A DNA stretch of 7,988 nucleotides from CAYFZR01 sp964347835 [NCBI: uncultured archaeon] (GTDB lineage Archaea > CAYFZR01), in assembly GCA_964347835.1 (NCBI GenBank), contig CAYFZR010000009.1, positions 1 to 7,988 on the forward strand, read 5' to 3'. The notes beneath the pieces were generated by a model. That model did no database searches, had not been told where the DNA came from, and saw nothing but the letters and a program-made list of their open reading frames with translations. The translations under genes were made by a program, and so were the position numbers. How positions within the stretch are numbered: position 1 is the stretch's first letter; each line of letters begins with the position of its first letter. Positions 1-5,071 of this stretch are shown in pieces.

Positions 1-75
1 ACGGTAGATACCAAGAAAGTAACAAGTCTTGGTCTTTCTGCAAAGAAACTCAATACCTTAGTCCTCACCTTCTAA
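1..75 (+). CDS. C-terminal tail of a truncated plus-strand reading frame
   Basis: Reading frame 1 is open from the first base to a TAA at 73-75, giving 24 residues that end in KKLNTLVLTF. The gene would start outside the window and cannot be identified. A T-run at 216-222 lies too far downstream to be a convincing terminator for it. Frame 3 is also open over the first ~115 bases, so the coding call is tentative. It rests mainly on the abrupt change to very AT-rich, stop-dense sequence after base 75. Confidence 0.35.
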   Translation, partial: TVDTKKVTSLGLSAKKLNTLVLTF

Positions 76-136
76 CCCCCTCTATTAACTTTGTTGCATA
101 TAAGTGAAACTTATCTGAAATATATTTCGCTAAAAT

Positions 137-172
137 GAAATAAAGTATCAGAAAAAAGAAATAAAGTATTAG
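137..172. repeat. Two 15-bp direct repeats at a 21-bp period
   Basis: The units GAAATAAAGTATCAG (137-151) and GAAATAAAGTATTAG (158-172) differ at one position. They start 21 bp apart, about two helical turns, so both copies would face the same side of the DNA. The region lies between two gene ends rather than upstream of a visible gene, so an operator role has no obvious target. Low sequence complexity makes chance similarity possible. Confidence 0.5.
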
Positions 173-256
173 GAGATTTATTTATTTAACAACTTAAATT
201 TTTGATGAAAAATTATTTTTTTACTGATTTTAAAATATTCTAGGGGTATAATCATT

Positions 257-262
257 AAAAAA
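257..262 (-). terminator. Candidate poly-T terminator of the minus-strand gene ending at 304
   Basis: On the minus strand this is a run of six T, about 42 nt past the stop codon at 304. Archaeal RNA polymerase commonly terminates at T-runs without a hairpin. In sequence this AT-rich, such runs also occur by chance. Confidence 0.3.
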
Positions 263-303
263 TAGGCATCCGGAGAGTCATTTTATTTTACAAAAATATC
301 AAA

Positions 304-1047
304 TTATGTAATTTCTTCTTCGATTTTTTCTAACTTCTCGAATAGTATTGATAATTCAATCAAATCGTGTACAAATTCTCCAGAAATATCCAGTAATCTT
401 ACTGCCTCTATTACTGTAAAGAACCGCCAAAGATCTGAATCTAAATCATACAGTGCTACTCTATGCCTAAAATCTAGAACATTCAGCATATATTTCAGAT
501 ATTTTTCTCTTTCCTCTTTGATTTTTGAATATAGAGTACTTACGCATTCCTCTGATATTTTTGCTATGATTTCATTAGGGAATGAAGATTCGTCTGGAAT
601 TTGAATGCCTCCGAGCATGGCGAACATCCTCAACTCCAATCCAAGCCATATTCTGTTTTTTATGGATTCTTCTTTTTCCTTATTTATTCTTAGCACTCCT
701 TCCCTATTCAATACCACGAGAATTGATACGTCTAAAGCTCTCTTATGGAGTCTCATTAAGAAATCGATCTCCTTTCTTCTAAAGAATGGAAGAACTTCAT
801 AAAGACCAAAGACTTTTCTCCTCGTTTCAATCTCTTCTATAGCGTCTGAAATTAGTTTTACTACATCTTTTGGGTCCTTTTCTTTAGAAAGATGATATTC
901 GATATCTTTTCCAAGTTTTTCTGTTTCTTCTCTCAGATTTCCAAGTTGATACTGTGCGTAGAGAAAACTAGGCATACTCTTGACTACATCGTAACAGTTG
1001 GCGAACTCCTCAACTAATTTTAAATCTTCTTGATCCAACCTTATCAT
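304..1047 (-). CDS. Unrecognised 247-residue helical protein
   Basis: I do not recognise this family. The protein is rich in Glu, Lys, Leu and Ile, with heptad-like helical stretches: residues ~35-55 and ~60-80, ~175-200, and a charged C-terminal helix that ends in EKIEEEIT. No signal peptide, transmembrane segment, zinc-binding cysteine cluster or nucleotide-binding motif is visible, so it is probably a soluble cytoplasmic protein. The ATG at 1047 follows a GGGGAT element about 5 nt upstream, a plausible ribosome binding site. The gene lies 48 nt downstream of the TbsP-like regulator on the same strand, so the two may be co-transcribed. That suggests, but does not show, a link to the regulator. 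The plus-strand frames inside it look like shadows: they are short, overlapping and have no ribosome site. Confidence 0.8.
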   Translation of the reverse strand: MIRLDQEDLKLVEEFANCYDVVKSMPSFLYAQYQLGNLREETEKLGKDIEYHLSKEKDPKDVVKLISDAIEEIETRRKVFGLYEVLPFFRRKEIDFLMRLHKRALDVSILVVLNREGVLRINKEKEESIKNRIWLGLELRMFAMLGGIQIPDESSFPNEIIAKISEECVSTLYSKIKEEREKYLKYMLNVLDFRHRVALYDLDSDLWRFFTVIEAVRLLDISGEFVHDLIELSILFEKLEKIEEEIT

Positions 1048-1095
1048 ACGCCATCCCCAGTCTTCGGACTCTCATAAAAGTGAAAAATGGAAAGA

Positions 1096-1455
1096 CTAAG
1101 GATTAAAGTGCTCTCTGAACTTGTCTTCATTTAAAACGAGTCTAATCCTTGGTCTTCCAAAGTCTGTCTTTACCTTTTCTTCTTCAATGATTCCTAAGTC
1201 TTTTAAGAAGTTTTTTCTCCTAGAAAACGTTGGCTTTGAAGCAACTCCGTTTTCAACACCCCACTCAACTATATCGAAGAATAACTCGTTGTTCTTTGCA
1301 CCGGAAAGCAATACGGTAGAAACCCTATCAATAGCCTTGTTTTTTAATGCCCTGAATCTAGGTTCGTTGAAGGTTTTGTTTAATAATAGGAAGTCTGTCA
1401 CGGTTTCCGTGGACAAGCGTCTACCCATAGAGGATGCTAATTTTTCTAATGACAT
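1096..1455 (-). CDS. Small TbsP-like winged-helix transcriptional regulator
   Basis: A 119-residue predicted DNA-binding protein. Residues ~71-108 form a winged helix-turn-helix: a recognition-helix region (SKPTFSRRKNFLKDLGI), then a wing carrying FGRPRIRLVL. The pattern 'VAS-x-x-TFSR...L-x-x-x-GI/L...EK...GRPR-x-RL' resembles the C-terminal domain of the archaeal regulator TbsP (DUF5821 type), as I remember it from haloarchaea. Those proteins are, from memory, roughly twice as long and have an N-terminal domain. Here only about 70 helical residues precede the winged helix, so this is a minimal version. It is presumably cytoplasmic and dimeric (inference). The ATG at 1455 sits about 28 bp from the centre of a TATA box, so the mRNA is probably leaderless. 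GTTTA half-sites flank that TATA box and suggest autoregulation. Confidence 0.75.
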   Translation of the reverse strand: MSLEKLASSMGRRLSTETVTDFLLLNKTFNEPRFRALKNKAIDRVSTVLLSGAKNNELFFDIVEWGVENGVASKPTFSRRKNFLKDLGIIEEEKVKTDFGRPRIRLVLNEDKFREHFNP

Positions 1456-1477
1456 GTCCGTTAATTTATACTGAAGG

Positions 1478-1487
1478 ATATATATAG
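1478..1487 (-). promoter_or_regulatory. TATA box of the TbsP-like gene (leaderless)
   Basis: On the minus strand this reads CTATATATAT, centred about 28 bp from the ATG at 1455. Archaeal transcription starts about 25-27 bp downstream of the TATA centre, so the message would begin at or next to the start codon. No Shine-Dalgarno sequence precedes the ATG, which fits a leaderless transcript. Confidence 0.6.
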
Positions 1488-1509
1488 TTTATGTAAACAA
1501 ATCTGTTTA
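1487..1509. promoter_or_regulatory. Candidate operator of three GTTTA/TAAAC half-sites
   Basis: On the plus strand GTTTA (1487-1491), TAAAC (1494-1498) and GTTTA (1505-1509) lie in alternating orientation. They form one inverted repeat with a 2-bp spacer and a second with a 6-bp spacer. The first abuts the TATA box of the TbsP-like gene, where archaeal repressors often bind. The binding protein is unknown. Autoregulation by the adjacent winged-helix protein is an inference, and half-sites this AT-rich can arise by chance. Confidence 0.35.
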
Positions 1510-1617
1510 GAATCCATTATTTTTTCATATCTCCCTTTTATAAGTTTATTTCATTTACGAAAATTAAATTATTAAAAAAAGCACATAGTTAGCATTACCG
1601 CCTAAGATCGTGATAAA

Positions 1618-1956
1618 ATGAAGATCCTGATGAAAGTTGAGATTTGCTGTTACCTAAAAGAGGCCAATAGCATAATACCTAAATTGATTAAGGAAGACGT
1701 CAAGGTGGTAGACTTCTCTTTAAAGAGTACTAACCTAGAAAATGATGGACTAACTTTTTTATCCTTTAATGTTCTGGATACACCATCAAAAATAAGCGCA
1801 ACTAGGGTCTTATTGGAGGATATAACAAAGAATACTTGTCAAATCAGTACTAGGCAATTTAAGATCTTAGAGAAGAATTCTAGGCGGTTTTCGCCAAATG
1901 ATAGACATGCAGGTTTAGAAAGTCAATTTCTCATCGATGATTTAGATTATTATTAG
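1618..1956 (+). CDS. Small hypothetical protein, faintly Pcc1-like
   Basis: 112 residues, no signal peptide or membrane segment. Residues ~12-75 have a weak resemblance to the KEOPS subunit Pcc1: an N-terminal helix (EANSIIPKLIKED), a beta pair (FSLKSTNL and TFLSFNVLD), then a helix after the Asp where Pcc1 has its 'D-T-x-x-x-R-A-x-x-N' segment. The diagnostic Arg and Asn are not clearly kept, so I do not assign the function. If the match is real, the partner would be the tRNA t6A-forming KEOPS complex. The C-terminal ~30 residues are polar and end in DDLDYY. GTGAT just upstream of the ATG at 1618 resembles the 3' part of an archaeal Shine-Dalgarno site. An in-frame ATG at 1630 is an alternative start. 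The gene ends 61 nt before ccmA, which has its own promoter. Confidence 0.6.
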   Translation: MKILMKVEICCYLKEANSIIPKLIKEDVKVVDFSLKSTNLENDGLTFLSFNVLDTPSKISATRVLLEDITKNTCQISTRQFKILEKNSRRFSPNDRHAGLESQFLIDDLDYY

Positions 1957-1986
1957 TATTAGATATACTTCTCACTCCCTTATGGG

Positions 1987-1994
1987 TTTAAATA
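1987..1994 (+). promoter_or_regulatory. TATA box of ccmA
   Basis: TTTAAATA is centred 27 bp upstream of the ATG at 2018, the standard archaeal geometry for a transcript that begins at the start codon. It therefore decides the ccmA start. The longer reading frame from an ATG at 1982 would place this TATA box inside the coding sequence. Confidence 0.6.
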
Positions 1995-2017
1995 TCTTTG
2001 ATTACGTTGTTTCAGAT

Positions 2018-2725
2018 ATGTCTAACAGTGTGAGCATCGATATCAAGAACGTCGTGAAGAGATATGGTGAGGTAACAGCGCTAAAAAATGTTACTTTCTC
2101 GGTAAAAGAGGGAGAATTTTTTGGTTTGTTAGGACCTAACGGTGCGGGAAAGACTACGCTCATAAAGATAATCTCAACCCTGCTCAAACCCACAGAGGGA
2201 GATGTTTACATCGGTAAAAAAAGTGTAAATAAGCATCCTGAAAAGGTTAAATCATTGATCGGTGTTGTTTCTCATAATACATTTCTCTATGAAGAACTAT
2301 CGGGTTATGAAAATCTCGACTTTTACATGAGGTTATACGGAATAAATGACGAAGAAACAATTTGGGATGTTTTAAAAATTGTTGACATGGTAGAATTCGC
2401 AAATGAAAAAGTATATACTCTTTCTAGCGGGATGAAAAAGAGAGTCTCCATAGGAAAAGCACTATTACATAGACCTAAGATACTCCTCTTAGATGAACCT
2501 ACCTCAGGACTGGATCCTATTAGTGCAAAAAAGATTAGATTTCTAATTAAACAGTTAAATAAAGATGGAGCCACAGTTCTTTTAACAACACATCATTTAA
2601 GCGAGGCAGAATCCCTTTGTAATAGAATTGCCATAATGGACAGGGGAGAAGTGGCATTTCTTGAGTATATTTATGAAATGGAAGAATCTCTAGAAGACGT
2701 CTTCCTTAGGCTAATAGGCGAGTGA
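2018..2725 (+). CDS. ccmA: CcmA: ATP-binding subunit of the cytochrome c maturation ABC transporter
   Basis: A 235-residue ABC ATPase. With CcmB it uses ATP hydrolysis to release heme-loaded CcmE for cytochrome c maturation; it acts on the cytoplasmic face. Visible motifs: Walker A GPNGAGKTT (39-47), signature LSSGM (135-139), Walker B ILLLDE (155-160), D-loop SGLD (163-166) and the H-loop histidine H192. The SHNTFLYEELSGYENL segment (85-100) has the His-x-x-x-x-Tyr...Leu pattern typical of CcmA, with Asn87 where canonical ABC proteins have the Q-loop Gln. Length fits the family. I chose the ATG at 2018 because a TATA box lies 27 bp upstream and the extra 12 residues from 1982 match nothing in the family. 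The stop codon is one base before the ccmB ATG. Drug- and ABC-2-type ATPases look similar; the adjacent ccmB and the later ccmCDE settle the call. Confidence 0.92.
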   Translation: MSNSVSIDIKNVVKRYGEVTALKNVTFSVKEGEFFGLLGPNGAGKTTLIKIISTLLKPTEGDVYIGKKSVNKHPEKVKSLIGVVSHNTFLYEELSGYENLDFYMRLYGINDEETIWDVLKIVDMVEFANEKVYTLSSGMKKRVSIGKALLHRPKILLLDEPTSGLDPISAKKIRFLIKQLNKDGATVLLTTHHLSEAESLCNRIAIMDRGEVAFLEYIYEMEESLEDVFLRLIGE

Positions 2726-2726
2726 A

Positions 2727-3395
2727 ATGAGTGAGTGGTTGACGATTTTTTCGAAGGATGTAAGGGTTGAGTTAAGAGCCAAACACACTATCAGTTCTGT
2801 ATTCATATTCGCTTTGATTGTACTCACTCTCTTAAGTTATACCTTAGGAACTTATGCTAACCTTATAAAAGATCTTGTACCTGTACTGATATGGATTATT
2901 CTTCTATTTTCTGGGGTGTTAAGTTTAAATAGAACCTTCGTAAGGGAAAAAGAAACAGGAACCCTTGAAGGGCTACTCTTGAGTCCTATAAAAAATAGAT
3001 CAATACTGATAGGAAAGATACTCTATAATCTCTTCATCATGCTCGTATTGATGATAGTAATATTTCCTCTATCCATTGTTTTGTTCAACTTAACAGTAAA
3101 TTTCAATATGGTCCTTGTTTTCTTAGAGATTTTCATCGGAATCATAGGATTCGTAATCGTTGGTTCTATAATAGCAAGCCTAGTTATGGATGCAAGGGCA
3201 AGAGAAGTTTTACTTCCGGTAGTACTTTTTCCTTTGTTAATACCAGTGGTTATTCCTTCTGTATCTGCTTCTAAGAAAACAATAATGGGATTCGGAATTC
3301 AACACATAGAGATTGAACTTATCATACTTTTCTCTTACATCTCATTAATGTTATTAACTTCTCTATATGTCTTCGATTACGTTGTGGAAGAATGA
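2727..3395 (+). CDS. ccmB: CcmB: membrane subunit of the cytochrome c maturation ABC transporter
   Basis: 222 residues with about six predicted transmembrane segments (~22-42, 50-68, 98-122, 128-153, 160-178, 197-217). It pairs with CcmA in the membrane to form the complex that acts on CcmC-CcmE. Family marks: the N-terminal KDVRVELRAKH amphipathic segment and the cytoplasmic loop FVREKETGTLEGLLLSPIKN (71-90) followed by IGKILYN, which matches the conserved CcmB pattern 'ER-E-x-GTL-x-GLLLSP...K'. Length matches bacterial CcmB (about 220). The start is one base after the ccmA stop, which implies translational coupling. Its last four bases overlap the start of the next gene. Confidence 0.92.
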   Translation: MSEWLTIFSKDVRVELRAKHTISSVFIFALIVLTLLSYTLGTYANLIKDLVPVLIWIILLFSGVLSLNRTFVREKETGTLEGLLLSPIKNRSILIGKILYNLFIMLVLMIVIFPLSIVLFNLTVNFNMVLVFLEIFIGIIGFVIVGSIIASLVMDARAREVLLPVVLFPLLIPVVIPSVSASKKTIMGFGIQHIEIELIILFSYISLMLLTSLYVFDYVVEE

Positions 3396-3775
3396 TATGC
3401 AAAAACTGCGGAGCCTGTTGTAGAGCGCATTGGCGAAGATATGATCTGATAACCCTAGATGACCTGATGAGATGGATCAATGCAAACAGGAAAGACATCC
3501 TGGAAAAGATTTGTATCGGGGTTGAATGGAAAGATCAATGGAAGAATTTGCCGAGATATGTAGATTACGAAACATTTCTAACAAATTTAAGCGGAGTAGA
3601 AAGTTATAGAATTTGTTTAGATAAAGATACTAAGAATCCAAACAAATCGAGAAGGATTTGTCCTTTTTTGAAGGATTATGGAGACTTAAAAGGTGAATGT
3701 TTAATAAAGGAAACGAAACCATCAGGATGTTTGAAATACGGTTGTTCTTGTATATGGGTTCCTTCGAAGAGATAG
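3392..3775 (+). CDS. YkgJ-like CxxCxxCC multi-cysteine protein inside the ccm cluster
   Basis: 127 residues with 11 cysteines. The N-terminus has C3-x2-C6-x2-C9-C10, followed by C75, C90, C103, C113, C118 and C120. This is the arrangement of the YkgJ/CxxCxxCC family, thought to bind an iron-sulfur cluster or zinc, with no established reaction. The C-terminal PSGCLKYGCSC replaces the usual 'RP-x-x-C-R-x-F/Y-P-C' ending. No signal peptide or membrane segment is seen, so it is probably cytoplasmic. The ATG overlaps the ccmB stop by four bases (ATGA), so it is translated with ccmAB. A link to heme delivery, iron handling or redox control of cytochrome c maturation is inferred from position only. 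A 171-nt gap with its own promoter separates it from ccmC. Confidence 0.8.
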   Translation: MICKNCGACCRAHWRRYDLITLDDLMRWINANRKDILEKICIGVEWKDQWKNLPRYVDYETFLTNLSGVESYRICLDKDTKNPNKSRRICPFLKDYGDLKGECLIKETKPSGCLKYGCSCIWVPSKR

Positions 3776-3894
3776 GAAATTCAACATTCTTTCAATTTTG
3801 TAAAATTAACCATCAAATTTAGAGAGTGTTAGTTAAAAGCAATGAACAGAAAAAGTAACGAGTATCGAAGTTTTGGTATCACCAAACACAAAAA

Positions 3895-3909
3895 GTTTAA
3901 ACTATATAT
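3895..3909 (+). promoter_or_regulatory. Promoter of the ccmC-ccmD-ccmE unit with GTTTAAAC palindrome
   Basis: GTTTAAAC (3895-3902) runs into CTATATAT (3902-3909). A TATA centre near 3906 puts the transcription start near 3932, giving a leader of about 15 nt that retains the AGGTG ribosome site. The 12-mer TAAACTATATAT (3898-3909) is identical to the promoter of the TbsP-like gene (minus strand, 1491-1480). Confidence 0.5.
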
Positions 3910-3936
3910 CAATATTCATAGAACTCATAAAAAAAC

Positions 3937-3941
3937 AGGTG
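3937..3941 (+). promoter_or_regulatory. Ribosome binding site that fixes the ccmC start
   Basis: AGGTG lies 5 nt upstream of the ATG at 3947 and matches the archaeal anti-Shine-Dalgarno sequence. It supports 3947 over the upstream in-frame ATG at 3842. Confidence 0.6.
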
Positions 3942-3946
3942 CTTCA

Positions 3947-4453
3947 ATGAAAAAGATTATCGTAATATGGATGGCGATATCCCTCGCTTTCTACCTAGCA
4001 CTTATATACTCTCCTAATGCGGATGATAGGGATAGAATGATATACTTCCATGTTCCCATGGCATGGATATCCTATCTTGCTTTCACTGTTACATTTGTAG
4101 GAAGTACTTCATACCTAAAGAAAAGAAATGTAAAGTTGGACGATATTGCCCATTCTTCTGCAAAGTTAGGTTTGTTATTCGGTGCCCTCGCTCTAGTTAC
4201 GGGCTCTATATGGGCTAAGATGAGGTGGGGCGCCTTTTGGCACTGGGACCCGAGACAGACGACGACACTCGTACTCTGGCTAGTTTACGCAGCATACCTG
4301 ACCCTTAGATCTGCCATAGTAACCGAAGAGAAGAGAGCAAGGATAACAGCAGTTTTCGCTATCTTAGGATTTATATGCATAATCATAAGTTATATTTCTG
4401 TGAGATATAGCGCTCTACATCCTCAGGAATTACCCACGTTTGGAGGTTTTTGA
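3947..4453 (+). CDS. ccmC: CcmC: heme-handling membrane protein, short form
   Basis: 168 residues of the CcmC/CcsA (Cyt_c_asm) family. CcmC binds heme on the outer membrane face and loads it onto CcmE with CcmD. Visible: first axial-ligand histidine H35 in YFHVPMAW, the tryptophan-rich WWD-type motif WGAFWHWDPRQTTT (94-107), and second histidine H158 in YSALHP. About five transmembrane segments are predicted (~4-21, 38-57, 72-89, 105-122, 132-151). Bacterial CcmC (about 240 residues) has a sixth segment after the second histidine. Here the protein stops ten residues after it and ccmD begins with no gap. The start at 3947 is chosen for its AGGTG site, the TATA box upstream and a start one residue before the first membrane segment's KK. 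Confidence 0.9.
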   Translation: MKKIIVIWMAISLAFYLALIYSPNADDRDRMIYFHVPMAWISYLAFTVTFVGSTSYLKKRNVKLDDIAHSSAKLGLLFGALALVTGSIWAKMRWGAFWHWDPRQTTTLVLWLVYAAYLTLRSAIVTEEKRARITAVFAILGFICIIISYISVRYSALHPQELPTFGGF

Positions 4454-4582
4454 ATGGATACTTTGGTAGGCATTCTAATAGCATGCGTATTTATTTGGAC
4501 CGGGCTTTTTTTGTATCTCCTTTGGATGGAAATGCGGGTGAAGGCTCTTGAAAGGAAATTAAAATCCATTGAGAGGCGATGA
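4454..4582 (+). CDS. ccmD: CcmD: 42-residue single-helix partner of CcmC
   Basis: A 42-residue frame from ATG at 4454 to TGA at 4580-4582. It begins directly after the ccmC stop and ends one base before the ccmE ATG. GGAGGT (4442-4447), inside the ccmC tail, is a strong ribosome site 6 nt upstream. The protein has one membrane helix (~3-24: VGILIACVFIWTGLFLYLL) then a charged helix MRVKALERKLKSIERR. That matches the CcmD pattern: short N-terminus outside, one helix, then 'R-x-x-x-LE-x-x-L' in the cytoplasm. CcmD helps assemble CcmC with CcmE and CcmAB. Such genes are easily missed because of their size. Position between ccmC and ccmE is the usual one. Confidence is high for the gene and good for the family. 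Confidence 0.82.
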   Translation: MDTLVGILIACVFIWTGLFLYLLWMEMRVKALERKLKSIERR

Positions 4583-4583
4583 A

Positions 4584-4955
4584 ATGAAGAAGATTATACT
4601 GACGACGATTTTAATGATGTTTATAGCAGGATGTATTGGAAAGAGTACAGGAACCTTTTATCTAACTGTCTCGCAGGTAAGTGCTGACTCCGATAAATAC
4701 CTAAACCATGAGGTAAGGGTTGTTGGAGACATCTTAGAGGGTACATTGAGTTGGATTCCAAAGACCTTGGAATTCACCCTCTCGGACGGAGAATCATCCT
4801 TAGACGTAACTTATAGAGGAGATTTACCTGTAGATATAGGAGAAGGTAAGAGGGTTGTCGTTACCGGTATATTAGATGCCAAAACTCATGTTACAGCCAG
4901 TCAAATATTGGTTAAATGTCCAACTAAATATGAGTTGAAGAATCTAACAAGTTAA
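4584..4955 (+). CDS. ccmE: CcmE variant with CxxxY: heme chaperone, predicted lipoprotein
   Basis: 123 residues. CcmE is a membrane-anchored heme chaperone that takes heme from CcmC-CcmD outside the cytoplasm and passes it to the cytochrome c ligation step. Visible: an N-terminal hydrophobic segment (4-16) ending in a lipobox-like IAGC (C17), then the OB-fold: FYLTVSQV (25-32), VRVVGDILEGTL (44-55), FTLSDGESSLDVTYRGDLP (64-82), IGEGKRVVVTGIL (85-97). At the usual 'H-x3-Y' heme-binding site there is C112-P-T-K-Y116, the Cys type known from archaea and some sulfate reducers, in systems reported to lack CcmG and CcmH. The N-terminus looks like a lipoprotein signal rather than the usual membrane anchor. 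GAGG (4573-4576) lies 7 nt before the ATG; an in-frame TTG at 4569 is less likely. Confidence 0.9.
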   Translation: MKKIILTTILMMFIAGCIGKSTGTFYLTVSQVSADSDKYLNHEVRVVGDILEGTLSWIPKTLEFTLSDGESSLDVTYRGDLPVDIGEGKRVVVTGILDAKTHVTASQILVKCPTKYELKNLTS

Positions 4956-4982
4956 TCCAAGAGTTTTCAGATAATACGAAAA

Positions 4983-5017
4983 TTGTTAAGTATTTAATTT
5001 GAGGTTTTAACAAAAAG
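4983..5017. terminator. Possible bidirectional terminator between convergent operons
   Basis: A perfect 7-bp inverted repeat, TTGTTAA (4983-4989) and TTAACAA (5007-5013), has a 17-nt loop and is followed by A5 (5012-5016), read as T5 on the minus strand. It sits between the convergent ends of ccmE (4955) and the lipoprotein gene (5072). The stem is weak because it is A/T-rich, so this is a candidate only. Confidence 0.25.
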
Positions 5018-5071
5018 CAAGAATATGGCCTCCATTATCCCCATGGTAAGGATTCAGAAGCCATCGTTTTA

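Larger units (their letters stand above)
76..303. other. Gene-free AT-rich stretch between convergent gene ends
   Basis: No reading frame of useful length is seen on either strand. The stretch holds a T7 run at 216-222 (plus strand) and an A6 run at 257-262, which reads as T6 on the minus strand. Each could serve as a simple archaeal poly-T terminator for the gene that ends nearby. It also holds the direct repeat at 137-172. No tRNA-like or other recognisable RNA structure was found. Confidence 0.6.
3776..3946 (+). other. Intergenic leader carrying the ccmC promoter
   Basis: Not coding in my reading. The frame that opens at an ATG at 3842 would add 35 very basic residues to CcmC with no family match and would contain the promoter. 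A 14-bp palindrome (AATTTTGTAAAATT, 3794-3807) follows the upstream stop codon; its 2-nt centre is too tight for an RNA hairpin, so it may be a protein-binding site or chance. Confidence 0.5.

Noticed and set aside
20-45. Short inverted repeat (ACCAAG and CTTGGT) near the left edge
   Set aside because: 6-bp arms inside a probable coding tail; no T-run follows, so there is no support for a terminator or element end.
582-802. Plus-strand reading frames opposite the 247-residue helical protein
   Set aside because: Two overlapping short frames in different phases, no ribosome site, hydrophobic and Ser/Phe-rich as expected for the antisense of a charged helical protein.
1059-1070. AGTC-TTCG-GACT hairpin with a UUCG loop between two minus-strand genes
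   Set aside because: The stable C(UUCG)G form is on the plus strand, opposite to transcription of both flanking genes, and the stem is only 4 bp.
1121-1474. 117-codon plus-strand frame opposite the TbsP-like gene
   Set aside because: The minus strand encodes a recognisable winged helix with a well-placed TATA box. The plus frame is Ser/Phe-rich antisense composition without family features.
3842-3946. 35-residue N-terminal extension of CcmC
   Set aside because: It would contain the TATA box and the AGGTG site, is highly basic and matches nothing in the family.
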